This document shows positions 18,539 through 28,558 of a stretch of 64,000 nt of DNA, piece after piece. Numbering within the stretch: position 1 is the first letter of the stretch; every line of letters starts with the position of its first letter. A model generated the notes under the pieces. The model was given only the letters and a program-made list of their open reading frames with translations, was not told the DNA's origin and ran no database searches. Source of the DNA: Legionellaceae bacterium (GTDB taxonomy: Bacteria; Pseudomonadota; Gammaproteobacteria; Legionellales; Legionellaceae). The translations under genes were made by a program, and so were the position numbers. The stretch lies in NCBI GenBank assembly GCA_020831865.1, contig JAFIFT010000020.1, positions 62,001 to 126,000 of the forward strand, read 5' to 3'.

Positions 18539-18919
18539 TTAGGTAGAGCAGGTCGCAATAATTTTGTTGGCTCCGAGATTGGTTAGTTTAATTCTTGCCC
18601 GGGATTCCGCAGAAATATGTAGCGCATCATTTCGGCGAACGGTTACCGTAAAGATATCTCCCGCAGTCAGACTCTTTCCATTTATGGTGCCGGTGCGGTT
18701 GAGCAGTTCAGCATAAATATCGTTGGCTTCATCCTCGGTTGAGATAAGACAGGTCGCTTCGAGCGTCCAGAAGGTGAAATTAAATAATTCAAGAGGTTCT
18801 TGTGGTAAAAGTTCGTAGGTAATGGTGGCCCCCATCTGCAAGGGTTGTACTTTTGCTATTGCTATATTAGTCAATAACATACTGGAAAAAGCTAATGCTA
18901 AACTCAATTTTTTCAGCAT
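18539..18919 (-). CDS. Small secreted protein of unknown function
   Basis: The 126-residue product has a textbook signal peptide (MLKKLSLALAFSSMLLTNIAIA) with cleavage before KVQPL. The mature ~104 residues contain two cysteines (TCLIS and ATCST at the very end) that could pair, and a beta-rich pattern. A perfect CAGGAG site lies just before the ATG. I recognise no family. It is probably periplasmic or a type II secretion cargo; both are inference. Confidence 0.75.
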   Translation of the reverse strand: MLKKLSLALAFSSMLLTNIAIAKVQPLQMGATITYELLPQEPLELFNFTFWTLEATCLISTEDEANDIYAELLNRTGTINGKSLTAGDIFTVTVRRNDALHISAESRARIKLTNLGANKIIATCST

Positions 18920-19167
18920 TTTAAAATCTCCTGTTTTAAAAATCGTCTTACGATAACCCGAATTGTTAAGGATAGCAAATAGAAAGGGCGACCAAGTTTG
19001 GTTATTCTTTTTATTTTCTTAACAGGCGATAGAACATACTTTTTAAGTATAGACACAAATAGAGTCTACGAAATGTGGAGGTGGATTTTTTATTCCATGC
19101 CGATGTGATCGGCTATCTCTGAGAAAGGGCCGGGGCAGAGCGAGCATTGTATGACACAACGGGGTGG

Positions 19168-19776
19168 TCAGTACAGAAAAGTCAGGGATGGTAAGGGTAT
19201 TGGCAGGGTGAAAAAATAATTGATGGCCAGACCGCATACAAAACCAGATAAATGCCCTTCCCAGGATACTGATTTTTGGCTGGGGAAAATGCCGAAAAAA
19301 ATACCGGCAAAATAGTAAAGGGAGATCACACCTAAAATAACGGCTGTTAGCGTAGCATGTTGCAGAATATTACAAACGAGAACAATCCAGTACCCGGTAA
19401 TGACGCTACTGGCGCCAATATGCAGGCCGGGTTTGCCAATGAGCCAGGTTAAAAAACCACTGCTGACAATTAGCAGGATAGAAAGCTGGACGAAATAATC
19501 AAGGCCCTCTATCAATAAAAAATTACTGAAGACCAGCAGGGGAATACTGTTAAAAAATAAATGGTTAAAATTTGCGTGCAGAAAGGGAGCAAAGAGGATG
19601 CCACGCAAGCCCAGCACTCTGCGCGGCACAATACCCAGGTATAATAATCGACCACCACTGAGGAGAGTTACTATGTAGCTGGTTAGCAAGATGGCGGCGA
19701 TCAGCAAGAGGAACGAGCGGTTCTGCCAGCTCATATTGAGAATATATTCCAGACTTTGGTTGAGCCTATCTAACAT
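19168..19776 (-). CDS. Rhomboid-family intramembrane serine protease
   Basis: The 202-residue protein has six hydrophobic segments and rhomboid features: HANFNHLFFNSIPL at 67-80 (the His-rich second helix), nucleophile Ser123 in GASSVITGYW, and catalytic His175 in WEGHLSGFVCG. The usual GASG is GASS here, which keeps the catalytic serine. Rhomboids cut transmembrane segments of client proteins within the inner membrane. It lies two bases after the M23 peptidase gene, so xseA, the peptidase and the rhomboid form one minus-strand operon. Confidence 0.85.
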   Translation of the reverse strand: MLDRLNQSLEYILNMSWQNRSFLLLIAAILLTSYIVTLLSGGRLLYLGIVPRRVLGLRGILFAPFLHANFNHLFFNSIPLLVFSNFLLIEGLDYFVQLSILLIVSSGFLTWLIGKPGLHIGASSVITGYWIVLVCNILQHATLTAVILGVISLYYFAGIFFGIFPSQKSVSWEGHLSGFVCGLAINYFFTLPIPLPSLTFLY

Positions 19777-19778
19777 GG

Positions 19779-20627
19779 TCAGGACTTTCGTATTGCTGCA
19801 GCATGCACAAAGAGCAATGGATCAACCAAGGTCTGGTTTACTATCATGCTCCAATGCAGATGGGGGCCTGTTACACGACCAGTTGACCCCACTTTGCCCA
19901 GTAATTGTCCTTGCTGCACGGTATCCCCTGTTTTGACATCAAAGCTGTCGAGGTGAGCATAGAGCGAGAAAAGCCCCATACCATGATCGATGATGACGGT
20001 ATTTCCCGTGAAGAAATAGTCTTTTGCACTGACTACCGTTCCACCATTCGTGGCTATGATAGGATCTCCTTGCGGCGAGGCGATATCAAGCCCGGAATGA
20101 GGATCGCGCTCTTGATTGTTATAAACCCGCTTAAGTCCGAACAGGCTACTAATGGGGCCCCGTGATGGCGCTATGAATCCTTCCTTAAAGGGGTTGCGCT
20201 CGGTATATTGTGCAAAGAGCTTTGCCTGCTCTTTTTTTTCCTGCTCAATGCGGGCCCGATCCTGTGCATAGGGATCTACTTTTCGTTGATTGCTAATGGT
20301 CAGACGCTGGGTGGGATAATGTTTTTCACTGATATGAAAGGGGATCGTACCTTTCACCGGTTTTTTGACCTTGAGTTCCTGAATGGGAGATTGGGTCGAT
20401 AAGGGAATGCCTACAAGCAGTAACCATTGATTTGCTTTAAAACTGGGAAGGACAATAATGTCTTTATCGTTAAAAGATACTTCGGGTTTTTGTTTCATAT
20501 TCACCGGAATGATGGTCAGTCCACCATTGACCGCATGATTTTCCGGTAATTTGAGTTCTTGTGCCAGGGCCAGGTTGGTGAACAAGAGCAGAACGAAAGA
20601 TAGTAGTAGCGGTTGTAACTTACCCAT
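19779..20627 (-). CDS. M23-family (LytM) peptidoglycan endopeptidase
   Basis: A signal peptide (about residues 1-22, ending NLALAQ) leads a 282-residue periplasmic protein. The N-terminal ~110 residues look beta-rich, followed by a short charged helix (ARIEQEKKEQAKLFAQ), then a LytM domain with the zinc ligands His and Asp of HSGLDIA and the His pair of HLHW. Such enzymes cleave cross-links in peptidoglycan, or act as activators of amidases if degenerate; here the ligands are intact. The start overlaps the end of xseA by 8 bases, a pairing also seen in other gammaproteobacteria. Confidence 0.9.
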   Translation of the reverse strand: MGKLQPLLLSFVLLLFTNLALAQELKLPENHAVNGGLTIIPVNMKQKPEVSFNDKDIIVLPSFKANQWLLLVGIPLSTQSPIQELKVKKPVKGTIPFHISEKHYPTQRLTISNQRKVDPYAQDRARIEQEKKEQAKLFAQYTERNPFKEGFIAPSRGPISSLFGLKRVYNNQERDPHSGLDIASPQGDPIIATNGGTVVSAKDYFFTGNTVIIDHGMGLFSLYAHLDSFDVKTGDTVQQGQLLGKVGSTGRVTGPHLHWSMIVNQTLVDPLLFVHAAAIRKS

Positions 20628-21957
20628 GCTGTTTCTCCATTTCTATTTTTTTGGTGACCTCACAAAGTAAAGCACCTTCTTTTAAACGTACATTAATCGT
20701 ATCGTGTATTTGTACAGTGGACGCGCTATACAATACCTTTTGCTGAAACGTGGTAATGGAATATCCTCTATCCAGTGTAGCCAAGGGACTTATTGCATGC
20801 AACGTGGATGCGCTCATTTGAAAGCTTTGCCGCAAATGTTGTAGTGTATTTTGCATGTGCTGGAACAGAGATCTGAGGATCGTATCGGTGCGTTGCTGTA
20901 ATGCCTGCAGTTTTTTAAGCGGGTTCTGATAGCCGAGTTTCTGACTGAGTAAATCCAGGTGATGTTGGTGTTGTTGCACTACATCTTTGAGCTGTCGAGC
21001 GATAGCCAGCTGGCAGCGATCCAGTCGCTGCCAAGAGGCCTGGATCAGGGGATAGGGCTCTCGTAACTGATTGCGGCAGTGCTCCAGATGAGCCATCTTA
21101 CGCTGTATGATATGAGACAGGGCCTTCTCAAGCCGTTGTTGGTCTTTATAGAGATGTTGGGCTATTTCCCGGATATCAGGGCTGACGGCCTGGGCGGCGG
21201 CAGTTGGGGTCGCGGCGCGTTTGTCGGCCACAAAGTCGGCAATGGTAAAGTCGGTTTCGTGACCGATACCGGTCACTACGGGAAAAGAGCATTGGCGAAT
21301 CATGCGAGCCAGATTTTCATCATTAAAGGCCTGCAGATCTTCAATTGAGCCGCCTCCACGCGCCAGGATAAGGACATCAATATTTGGAGTCTGTGAGGCT
21401 AGCTGTAAGGCATGTTTCAGACTGGCTTGTGCCAAATGGCCCTGCACTTCACTGGGGTAGAGCAGAATATCGGCCAGAGGGAAACGTTTACTCAAGGTAC
21501 TGAGAATATCCTGTAATGCCGCGCCGGAAGGCGAGGTGACAATAGCAATGCGGTGCGGAAATACGGGAATTGCTTTTTTTATGTGACTTGCCAACAGACC
21601 TTCTTGCTGCAGTTTTTCCTTTAACCTTTGAAACTGCAACAACAGCGCTCCCTGTCCCGCATCACTGACATGAACCACCGTCAGTTGATACTCTCCGCGG
21701 GCTTCATAAAGACTGACATTTGCCCGTATATTGATTTGCTGACCATCTTTCAGAGAAGCGCCGCTGGGCGGCTGATAGTTGCGAAAATAGACACAGCGCA
21801 CCTGTGCGGACTCATCTTTCAGGGTAAAATACAAATGACCTGATTTTGGCCGTGCAAGGTTAGAAACCTCTCCCGTGACCTCTACCATCGGTAGGCTGTC
21901 TTCCAATACATATTTAATTTTTCGGTTTAATTGTGAAACCGTCAGAATACTTTGCAT
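20620..21957 (-). CDS. xseA: Exodeoxyribonuclease VII large subunit
   Basis: The 445-residue protein shows the OB-fold N-terminus (VTGEVSNLARPKSGHLYFTLKD), the catalytic domain with AIVTSPSGAALQDIL and ARGGGSIEDLQAFNDE, GIGHETDFTIAD, and the long helical C-terminus rich in Gln/His. It forms exonuclease VII with XseB to degrade single-stranded DNA; xseB is not adjacent. Conserved order upstream of the peptidase gene suggests an operon. Confidence 0.95.
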   Translation of the reverse strand: MQSILTVSQLNRKIKYVLEDSLPMVEVTGEVSNLARPKSGHLYFTLKDESAQVRCVYFRNYQPPSGASLKDGQQINIRANVSLYEARGEYQLTVVHVSDAGQGALLLQFQRLKEKLQQEGLLASHIKKAIPVFPHRIAIVTSPSGAALQDILSTLSKRFPLADILLYPSEVQGHLAQASLKHALQLASQTPNIDVLILARGGGSIEDLQAFNDENLARMIRQCSFPVVTGIGHETDFTIADFVADKRAATPTAAAQAVSPDIREIAQHLYKDQQRLEKALSHIIQRKMAHLEHCRNQLREPYPLIQASWQRLDRCQLAIARQLKDVVQQHQHHLDLLSQKLGYQNPLKKLQALQQRTDTILRSLFQHMQNTLQHLRQSFQMSASTLHAISPLATLDRGYSITTFQQKVLYSASTVQIHDTINVRLKEGALLCEVTKKIEMEKQHG

Positions 21958-22175
21958 ACGGCTATGATTTTGAGAATTTCATCTATCATAACAGCAAGTA
22001 CACTATATTCAACAGACGCGAGATGTCTTCGCATCGCAGCTTGATATAACAGGCTCGATTGAAAGTGGGATATTTTAACTTGGTTTGAACTTAATAATTG
22101 GCAGCCCTTTGAACGGCCAAGAGCTTTTTTTTCTCAATTGTCTACCGGGGTTAAGGCTTATTTTTCCGCTAACAG

Positions 22176-24011
22176 TCAGTTATCCGCTCGTGACCTGCCA
22201 ATCATAATAGGATTTTTGCTGAGTTGTTCCATGGTTTTGGTATAGCCCAGTTCGATGAGCTCAGGCAATTTGGAAAAATCAAGCATCGGATATTTACTGA
22301 AATCCATATCCAGTTGATAATCTGCTGATAGTAACATTTTCTCTTCTTTCTCATCATTACACATCGACACCGAGCCCGCGATAATATCGGCAATTCCAGG
22401 AACGTTATTTTCCAAAGGGTTTTCCGTCTGAGCGGGACCCCATAAAAATCGTTTTAAGCCTGAGGCAATACCATTTGGAATATGTGCATGAATGTTGATC
22501 GAAGGAGAGACTCTGACTGCAATAATACGAGAGGAGGGCGCTACGTTTCTCATCACATCAACGGGTAAATTATTAAAAATGCCCCCATCAACCAATAATT
22601 CATCATGCTCATTAGATATAGGAGGCACGATGCCAGGTAGTGAGACACTGGCTCTGACGGCTTTATAGACTAACCCGCTTTGTATGATCTCCATCTTTCG
22701 TAAGGTAAAATTACTGGCAACACAAAAAAAACTGCGCCAAAGATCTTCAATGCGAAGCTGTTCTCCATATACTTTTTGGATGACCTCAAGCCAACCCGCG
22801 CCGCCCAATAAAGCCGTTGTCGGTATGGTGTAATCATTAAATTTTCTATTTTTAATCATATAGTCAGTCACGGTATTGATCATGTCTTCAATGGAAAGTT
22901 CCATTGCCAAAGCGGCTGCTATGATGCTTCCCATGCTTGCTCCACCAAATCGGTCAATCGGAATCCCGAATTCCTTTAAGGCTTTATATACGCCGATATG
23001 CCCAAGACTTCTTGCTCCTCCTCCACCTAAAACCAAAGATATTTCACCTCCTGATATCAAACGTGCCAGCCGTTTTATATCATTGGCGTTCCCTTTCTTT
23101 GTGTGGTGTACCTGAACCTCTCTTTTTTGTAACCAATGATGAGTGTTTTTAGGCATCGAAATCGAGGGCTCATGTAATAAAACCAATTCAACCGTAACTG
23201 GAATCTTGCTTTGAGAACTAAAAATAGTGTGTTCAATTTCGCCAAGCTCCGCGGAGTCACTACCCTCGCCGACTAAAATAATCTTATCTGCCTGCCGTAT
23301 ACATAAATGTGTCCAGTGTAAGTTGCTGGAATCAACTTCATAAATAAGGTGTTGATGATTACACTCCTGTGCACTTAACCAATCTGCCAATGTAGAATGC
23401 AACAGCTCAAGCGAATGGGATGACTTTAAATCCATGGTTGGAAATTGAGCCTGGACGGTATCCAGATTAAGATATTTTGTCGGTCCAATACGGGCATATT
23501 CATCAATTAATGCGTTCATAAGGTCTTTATTTAAGGGCGAACGTCCGGCGGGTGCTACGGCAATGACTTTACAATCGCCAGCTCGATGGGTAGAGGGATG
23601 TAATAGACGTAAAATTGTGGACTTCACCATTGGCATGATATGTATCGGGTTTTGCTGAACAAATACATCAAAGGCGGATTTAGATAGCTTCCATAACATG
23701 CTATCGCGTATGGCAATGACTGTTGCAACGCGTGGTGCTTCTGTAAATAAGGCAAGCTCACCAATGAGTTCTCCTCGGTATACATCGCCCAATATTTCTT
23801 CACGTTCATCTTCCAGCGCTTTAAATGCACGTAATCGCCCGCTTTGCACAATATACAAACAGTTTCCGGGATCACCTTCGTTCATTAGAACCTGGCCGCC
23901 CTGAATATAGATGGGATCAAATTTGGCGGCTATTTTTTTTATGACAGGAAGTGGCAGTGTTTGAAAATAGGGAATGGTTGTTAAAAAACCAATTAAAGCA
24001 TCATGTGCCAC
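22176..24011 (-). CDS. Cyclic-nucleotide-binding-domain patatin-like phospholipase (NTE-like)
   Basis: The 611-residue protein joins an N-terminal cNMP-binding domain (about 13-130, with GELIGELALFTEAPRVATV at the phosphate cassette) to a middle linker domain and a C-terminal patatin phospholipase. The patatin part has the oxyanion GGGGAR at 329-334, nucleophile Ser359 in GGASMG and catalytic Asp475 in DGGIFNN. This is the neuropathy-target-esterase-like architecture, acting on phospholipids or lysophospholipids. There is no signal peptide, so it is cytoplasmic or membrane-associated. It is preceded by divergent prfC and appears monocistronic. Cyclic nucleotide control is likely but unproven. 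Confidence 0.9.
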   Translation of the reverse strand: MAHDALIGFLTTIPYFQTLPLPVIKKIAAKFDPIYIQGGQVLMNEGDPGNCLYIVQSGRLRAFKALEDEREEILGDVYRGELIGELALFTEAPRVATVIAIRDSMLWKLSKSAFDVFVQQNPIHIMPMVKSTILRLLHPSTHRAGDCKVIAVAPAGRSPLNKDLMNALIDEYARIGPTKYLNLDTVQAQFPTMDLKSSHSLELLHSTLADWLSAQECNHQHLIYEVDSSNLHWTHLCIRQADKIILVGEGSDSAELGEIEHTIFSSQSKIPVTVELVLLHEPSISMPKNTHHWLQKREVQVHHTKKGNANDIKRLARLISGGEISLVLGGGGARSLGHIGVYKALKEFGIPIDRFGGASMGSIIAAALAMELSIEDMINTVTDYMIKNRKFNDYTIPTTALLGGAGWLEVIQKVYGEQLRIEDLWRSFFCVASNFTLRKMEIIQSGLVYKAVRASVSLPGIVPPISNEHDELLVDGGIFNNLPVDVMRNVAPSSRIIAVRVSPSINIHAHIPNGIASGLKRFLWGPAQTENPLENNVPGIADIIAGSVSMCNDEKEEKMLLSADYQLDMDFSKYPMLDFSKLPELIELGYTKTMEQLSKNPIMIGRSRADN

Positions 24012-24266
24012 GATTTCCCCTCAAGCGTTTGGTTCAAAACAAAGTACAGTCATTCAGTACCTAAATTGTAGAGGGTGGTTTACGAAACTGCCAATATACC
24101 AAGCCTGGGTAGCAAAGAAATATCCGCAATCTATGAACTCAGACATCACCTCCTCTTTGGTCTTGAAAGGCGCAAAGTATGATTTTGCCCTGTGTTGATG
24201 CGTGCATTGCTGGATTTCAGGGTAGGGAATGCGCTAGAATTCCTCTTTTATTAGCCTGTTGAGCTT

Positions 24267-25847
24267 ATGACCCTTATTGATAGTGATTTTCATAATCGCC
24301 GCACCTTTGCCATTATTTCCCATCCGGATGCGGGGAAAACAACCGTGACGGAAAAACTGTTGCTTTTTGGAGGTGCGATTCAGTTAGCCGGAACTGTGAA
24401 AGGGCGAAAATCTGATCGACATGCCACGTCTGACTGGATGGAAATGGAAAAGGAGCGGGGTATTTCCGTGACGACCTCGGTCATGCAATTCAGGCACAAT
24501 GACTGTGTGATGAACTTACTGGACACTCCGGGGCATGAAGATTTTTCTGAAGATACCTATCGCACTCTGACTGCCGTTGACTCTGCTTTAATGGTTATTG
24601 ATGTTGCCAAAGGGGTCGAGGAGCGGACAGTCAAATTAATGGAAGTCTGTCGTCTGCGTGATACTCCTATTATGACCTTCATTAACAAGCTCGACCGAGA
24701 GGGGCGTGAGCCTATTTCCTTGCTGGATGAAGTAGAAAAAGTACTGGGTATCCAGTGTGCACCCGTAACCTGGCCTATTGGCATGGGCAAGCGTTTTAAG
24801 GGAATCTATCATCTTGAGCAGGATTGCATCTACTTATACGAAACTGGTAAAAATGCGCAAAAGCAAATGGCGACCCGGATTGAAGGTTTGCACAATGCTG
24901 AGCTAGATGCCGCTATTGGTGATATGGCTGAAGAGTTGCGCATGGAAATTGAGTTAGTCAAAGGTGCGTCTCATGGGTTTGATGTGCAAGCCTATCGGGC
25001 AGGAAAGCTAACCCCGGTCTATTTCGGTTCGGCGATTAATAATTTTGGCATTAAAGAAATGCTGGATGATTTTGCCCATTTTGCCCCAGCACCTCTGGCA
25101 CGCCAGGCCGAACAGCGTCTGGTAGAGCCAGGGGAGGAAAATTTTTCAGGCTTTGTGTTTAAAATTCAGGCCAATATGGATCCGCGTCATCGCGACCGCA
25201 TTGCCTTTTTGCGTATCTGTTCTGGCAGTTTCCAGCGTGGTATGAAGCTGAGTCATTTGCGTTTGGGCAAAGACGTACAAATTAGCAATGCCCTGACTTT
25301 TATGGCAGGCGACCGACAACATGCCGATTGTGCGGTGGCTGGTGATATTATTGGTTTACATAATCATGGGACGATTCGCATTGGGGATACCTTTAGTCAG
25401 GGTGAGCATTTAAAATTTACCGGAATACCTAATTTTGCGCCGGAACTTTTCCGCTTGGTACGTTTAAAAGATCCCTTAAAAAGCAAGGCGCTGCTGAAAG
25501 GGTTGATTGAATTATCCGAAGAAGGCGCAACCCAGATCTTTCGTCCCCTGAACAGTAATCATTTAATCCTTGGCGCCGTGGGCGTTTTACAGTTTGATGT
25601 CGTGGCTCATCGTTTGAAACAGGAATATAAAGTTGATTGTGTCTACGAAGCGGTCAGTGTCAGTAGTGCGCGCTGGGTGCATAGTGATAATGAAAAGGCT
25701 ATGGCGACCTTTCGTGAAAAAGCCTATGATTTCCTGGCACTGGATGGCAGTAATACCTTAACCTATCTGGCACCTACCCGTGTTAATCTCAGTATGGTGC
25801 AGGAACGCTATCCCGATATTAAATTTTATGCCACGCGCGAACATTAA
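24267..25847 (+). CDS. prfC: Peptide chain release factor 3
   Basis: RF3 is the GTPase that recycles RF1/RF2 from the ribosome after termination. The P-loop HPDAGKTT is at 19-26, then [11 protein letters not shown] (switch I), DTPGHEDF (switch II), and NKLDREGR (G4-type motif). At 526 residues with the typical C-terminal RF3 domain it is full length. The ATG at 24267 lies in a 255-base gap divergent from the patatin gene; TAGAAT at about 24235 may be its -10. Confidence 0.96.
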   Translation: MTLIDSDFHNRRTFAIISHPDAGKTTVTEKLLLFGGAIQLAGTVKGRKSDRHATSDWMEMEKERGISVTTSVMQFRHNDCVMNLLDTPGHEDFSEDTYRTLTAVDSALMVIDVAKGVEERTVKLMEVCRLRDTPIMTFINKLDREGREPISLLDEVEKVLGIQCAPVTWPIGMGKRFKGIYHLEQDCIYLYETGKNAQKQMATRIEGLHNAELDAAIGDMAEELRMEIELVKGASHGFDVQAYRAGKLTPVYFGSAINNFGIKEMLDDFAHFAPAPLARQAEQRLVEPGEENFSGFVFKIQANMDPRHRDRIAFLRICSGSFQRGMKLSHLRLGKDVQISNALTFMAGDRQHADCAVAGDIIGLHNHGTIRIGDTFSQGEHLKFTGIPNFAPELFRLVRLKDPLKSKALLKGLIELSEEGATQIFRPLNSNHLILGAVGVLQFDVVAHRLKQEYKVDCVYEAVSVSSARWVHSDNEKAMATFREKAYDFLALDGSNTLTYLAPTRVNLSMVQERYPDIKFYATREH

Positions 25848-25868
25848 ATACGGTTGTGGCGACAGCCT

Positions 25869-26570
25869 CTAGAGCGACTTTTGTCGACGAGCAAATTGTT
25901 GCAGCAGGTTTCTGCTGTGGACGGGGCGGTATTCCAGCAAGTGATCAATGGCACTGCGCATAATTTGTCTGGCAGAGCGGTGAACCTCTGCCTGTTGGAA
26001 ATCCTGGTTTGCCAGGGCGATAATAATCGAACCGCTTATCCCTTCTGGTGCCGGTTTAAATCCGTATTCTGGATCAAAATGATAATAAGCATCCGGAGCG
26101 ATAGCCACACCACGGCAATCGCTGCTCAGTGAGAACGCCAAACCACAATGTTGTAATAATATCCACTCAAATTCACGGAGTGCCATCGCCATAGGGATAC
26201 TTTCCCGACATTCAGATAACTGTTGCAGTGTTTTTTCATAGTAATGGAATAGCTGCGGTACGGGTTCTGGTTGTTTCAAGCTATAAAACAGTAATTCATT
26301 GAGGTACATGGCACACAGGAGTGCCTGCTCCTGAAAGTGAGCCTGGGGTTTTAGGATCTCTATTGTACGGATAAAAAAGCAATGCTTACCGGTTGCCAGT
26401 TCCACCCACAAGGGGGCAAAGCTTGGCAGGCGTTGTTTCCGGGCATGACGACCACCTTTATAGTAGGTGCGAATCAGACCGTGATGGGCTGTAAACAGAC
26501 AAAGGGAAAGCGAGCTATCACCGCGTGCTTGCTGGTGAATCAGCCAGGCTTTATCCGTTATCATAGCCAA
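25869..26570 (-). CDS. recO: DNA repair protein RecO
   Basis: RecO (233 residues) loads RecA at gaps with RecR and RecF. It shows an OB-fold N-terminus (HHGLIRTYYKGGRHARKQRLPSF-like, cut here) and a helical C-terminal half with the weakly conserved LLQHCGLAFSLSSDCRG. It overlaps the end of era by 20 bases. era-recO is the usual gammaproteobacterial order, normally continuing into pdxJ; here pdxJ is on the other strand. Confidence 0.88.
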   Translation of the reverse strand: MAMITDKAWLIHQQARGDSSLSLCLFTAHHGLIRTYYKGGRHARKQRLPSFAPLWVELATGKHCFFIRTIEILKPQAHFQEQALLCAMYLNELLFYSLKQPEPVPQLFHYYEKTLQQLSECRESIPMAMALREFEWILLQHCGLAFSLSSDCRGVAIAPDAYYHFDPEYGFKPAPEGISGSIIIALANQDFQQAEVHRSARQIMRSAIDHLLEYRPVHSRNLLQQFARRQKSL

Positions 26571-27441
26571 GCTGCTTTAACATGCGCACATCATCAGACC
26601 AACCCGACTTGACTTTTACCCAACATTGCAGAAAAACCTTTTTATCGAGCAATTTTTCCATATCCATACGGGCCTGACTGGCCATTTCCTTAAGCTTATC
26701 GCCTTTGTTACCAATAATCATGCGCTTATGATTCGCCTTATCCACCATGATTAAGGCGTGTATGCGAATGATCTGTGCTTCCTCTTGAAAGGATTCAATT
26801 TGTACGGTAGTGGAGTAGGGCAGCTCATCACCACAAAATCGGAAAATCTTTTCACGTAGCAATTCCGCGCATAAAAATCTGGTGGGGCGGTCGGTAATTT
26901 GATCGTCTGCAAAAAAATGTGGTCCTTCAGGCAACAACTCCTTCAATGTATTTTGTAAAATATCCACTTGCATCCCTTGTTTGGCAGACAAGGGAATAAT
27001 GGCGTTAAAGTTGTGTCGTTGCTGGTGTTGGTTGATCAGGGGTAATAAACTTTCTTTCTCTTTGATCTTGTCGACTTTATTAATCGCCAGGATACAAGGG
27101 GTGTTTGTTTGCTTAATCATAGCCAGGATGTCGTCCTCATCTGGCCCCCAGCGATTAGCTTCCAGTAGAAAGACAATGATATCCACATCCTTCAGGACGG
27201 TAATGGCCGTGCGGTTCATCATTTTATTCATCGCTTTGGGATTGGCTTGATGAATACCTGGGGTATCCACATAAATGCATTGATAATCATCCTGTGTATG
27301 GATTCCGAGGATGCTATGGCGCGTGGTTTGCGGCTTTCGCGATGTGATACTGATTTTTTGCTGGAGAATATAATTGAGCAGGGTAGATTTGCCGGCATTT
27401 GGACGACCAATCAGCGCGATATAACCGCAATACGTTGTCAT
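26551..27441 (-). CDS. era: GTPase Era, ribosome assembly factor
   Basis: Era is an essential 16S rRNA-binding GTPase. The 296 residues include the P-loop GRPNAGKST at 12-20, switch region TTRHSILGI, DTPGIHQ (G3), NKVDK (G4), and a C-terminal KH domain with KRMIIGNKGDKLKEM. Full length and intact. It precedes recO in a minus-strand pair; rnc is not adjacent in the window. Confidence 0.96.
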   Translation of the reverse strand: MTTYCGYIALIGRPNAGKSTLLNYILQQKISITSRKPQTTRHSILGIHTQDDYQCIYVDTPGIHQANPKAMNKMMNRTAITVLKDVDIIVFLLEANRWGPDEDDILAMIKQTNTPCILAINKVDKIKEKESLLPLINQHQQRHNFNAIIPLSAKQGMQVDILQNTLKELLPEGPHFFADDQITDRPTRFLCAELLREKIFRFCGDELPYSTTVQIESFQEEAQIIRIHALIMVDKANHKRMIIGNKGDKLKEMASQARMDMEKLLDKKVFLQCWVKVKSGWSDDVRMLKQLGYDNG

Positions 27442-27712
27442 GGAAAACCTGTTTGATATCTGTTTAATTATCTTGCATTTTAGCAGTATCGACTAGCAGA
27501 GTACAGCGAGAGCAGGGCAAACGGATTTAATTTTTAATGACATTTAGGGACTGTTGAGCATCTCGACGATGTATTCGCAATGTCTCCTCCTTGGGCAATG
27601 ACGTGCCTTGGGGGGTTACAAGTGATTTTTTGTCCGGTACAAAGGTTCAATATTTAGAATCGTTTACCCTGCAGCAGTTCTGCATGTTATGGTATTGGTG
27701 GGTTTTGCAGGC

Positions 27713-27718
27713 TATAAT
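27713..27718 (+). promoter_or_regulatory. -10 element for pdxJ
   Basis: TATAAT at 27713-27718 lies 24 bases before the pdxJ ATG, implying a short leader. No convincing -35 is seen at normal spacing. Confidence 0.35.
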
Positions 27719-27742
27719 TCCCATTTTTTTCAGAGAATCACT

Positions 27743-28483
27743 ATGTCAGATATCTTATTAGGTGTAAATATTGATCATGTTGCCACCCTTCGCCAGGCTC
27801 GCGGAACGTTGTATCCTGATCCGCTGAAAGCGGCACTGGATGCGGAAGAAGCAGGTGCACATGGTATTACACTGCATTTGCGGGAAGATAGGCGACATAT
27901 TCAACCGCGTGATGTACGTTTGATGAAAGAGGCATTACAAACACGGATGAATCTGGAATTAGCGGTAACCGATGCGATGATTGACTTTGCTTTGGAAATT
28001 ATACCAGCTCATGCCTGTCTGGTTCCCGAAAAACGTGAGGAATTAACAACAGAAGGAGGCCTGGATGTGAAAGGCCATTTTTCCGCGGTTGCCAGAGCTA
28101 CCAAGGCATTAAGCCAGCAGGGGATTGAGGTATCCTTATTTATTGATCCTGAGCCGGAGCAAATTGATGCTGCGCATGCTGCCGGTGCACCGGTGATAGA
28201 AATTCATACGGGAGTCTATGCCGAGGCGGTAAATACCGCCGAGCGTGAAAGGGAGCTGGCGCGAATTAGGCAAGCAGCGCAGTATGCTGCGGCGAAAGGG
28301 CTGGTCGTCAATGCCGGTCATGGTTTGCATTATCATAATGTTGCCCCTTTGGCGGCCATGACGGAAATTAATGAGTTAAATATTGGCCATGCTCTGATTG
28401 CGCAGGCTGTGTTCGTGGGGATAAAAACCGCAGTCAAGGAAATGTTAACCATTATGCGACATGCCCGTTCACTGGGGAAGTAA
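27743..28483 (+). CDS. pdxJ: Pyridoxine 5'-phosphate synthase
   Basis: PdxJ closes the pyridoxine ring from 1-deoxy-xylulose 5-phosphate and 3-amino-2-oxopropyl phosphate in vitamin B6 synthesis. The ATG at 27743 gives [20 protein letters not shown], the typical N-terminus, with an AGAGAATC region upstream; the open frame extends further left but lacks support. [10 protein letters not shown] (54-63) and [11 protein letters not shown] are further family motifs. 246 residues. It is separated from era-recO and on the opposite strand, unlike the usual recO-pdxJ linkage. Confidence 0.95.
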   Translation: MSDILLGVNIDHVATLRQARGTLYPDPLKAALDAEEAGAHGITLHLREDRRHIQPRDVRLMKEALQTRMNLELAVTDAMIDFALEIIPAHACLVPEKREELTTEGGLDVKGHFSAVARATKALSQQGIEVSLFIDPEPEQIDAAHAAGAPVIEIHTGVYAEAVNTAERERELARIRQAAQYAAAKGLVVNAGHGLHYHNVAPLAAMTEINELNIGHALIAQAVFVGIKTAVKEMLTIMRHARSLGK

Positions 28484-28558
28484 TAGCGTAATACTGAGGT
28501 AGTGGGCTAGCGTCGCGCTTTTGGTATCGACCAACCCACTATTCGAACCGGAAACGCC

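Noticed and set aside
18261..18558. Short frames on both strands in the 18133-18538 gap
   Set aside because: No start signals, odd composition, mutual overlap; kept only as an unexplained intergenic stretch.
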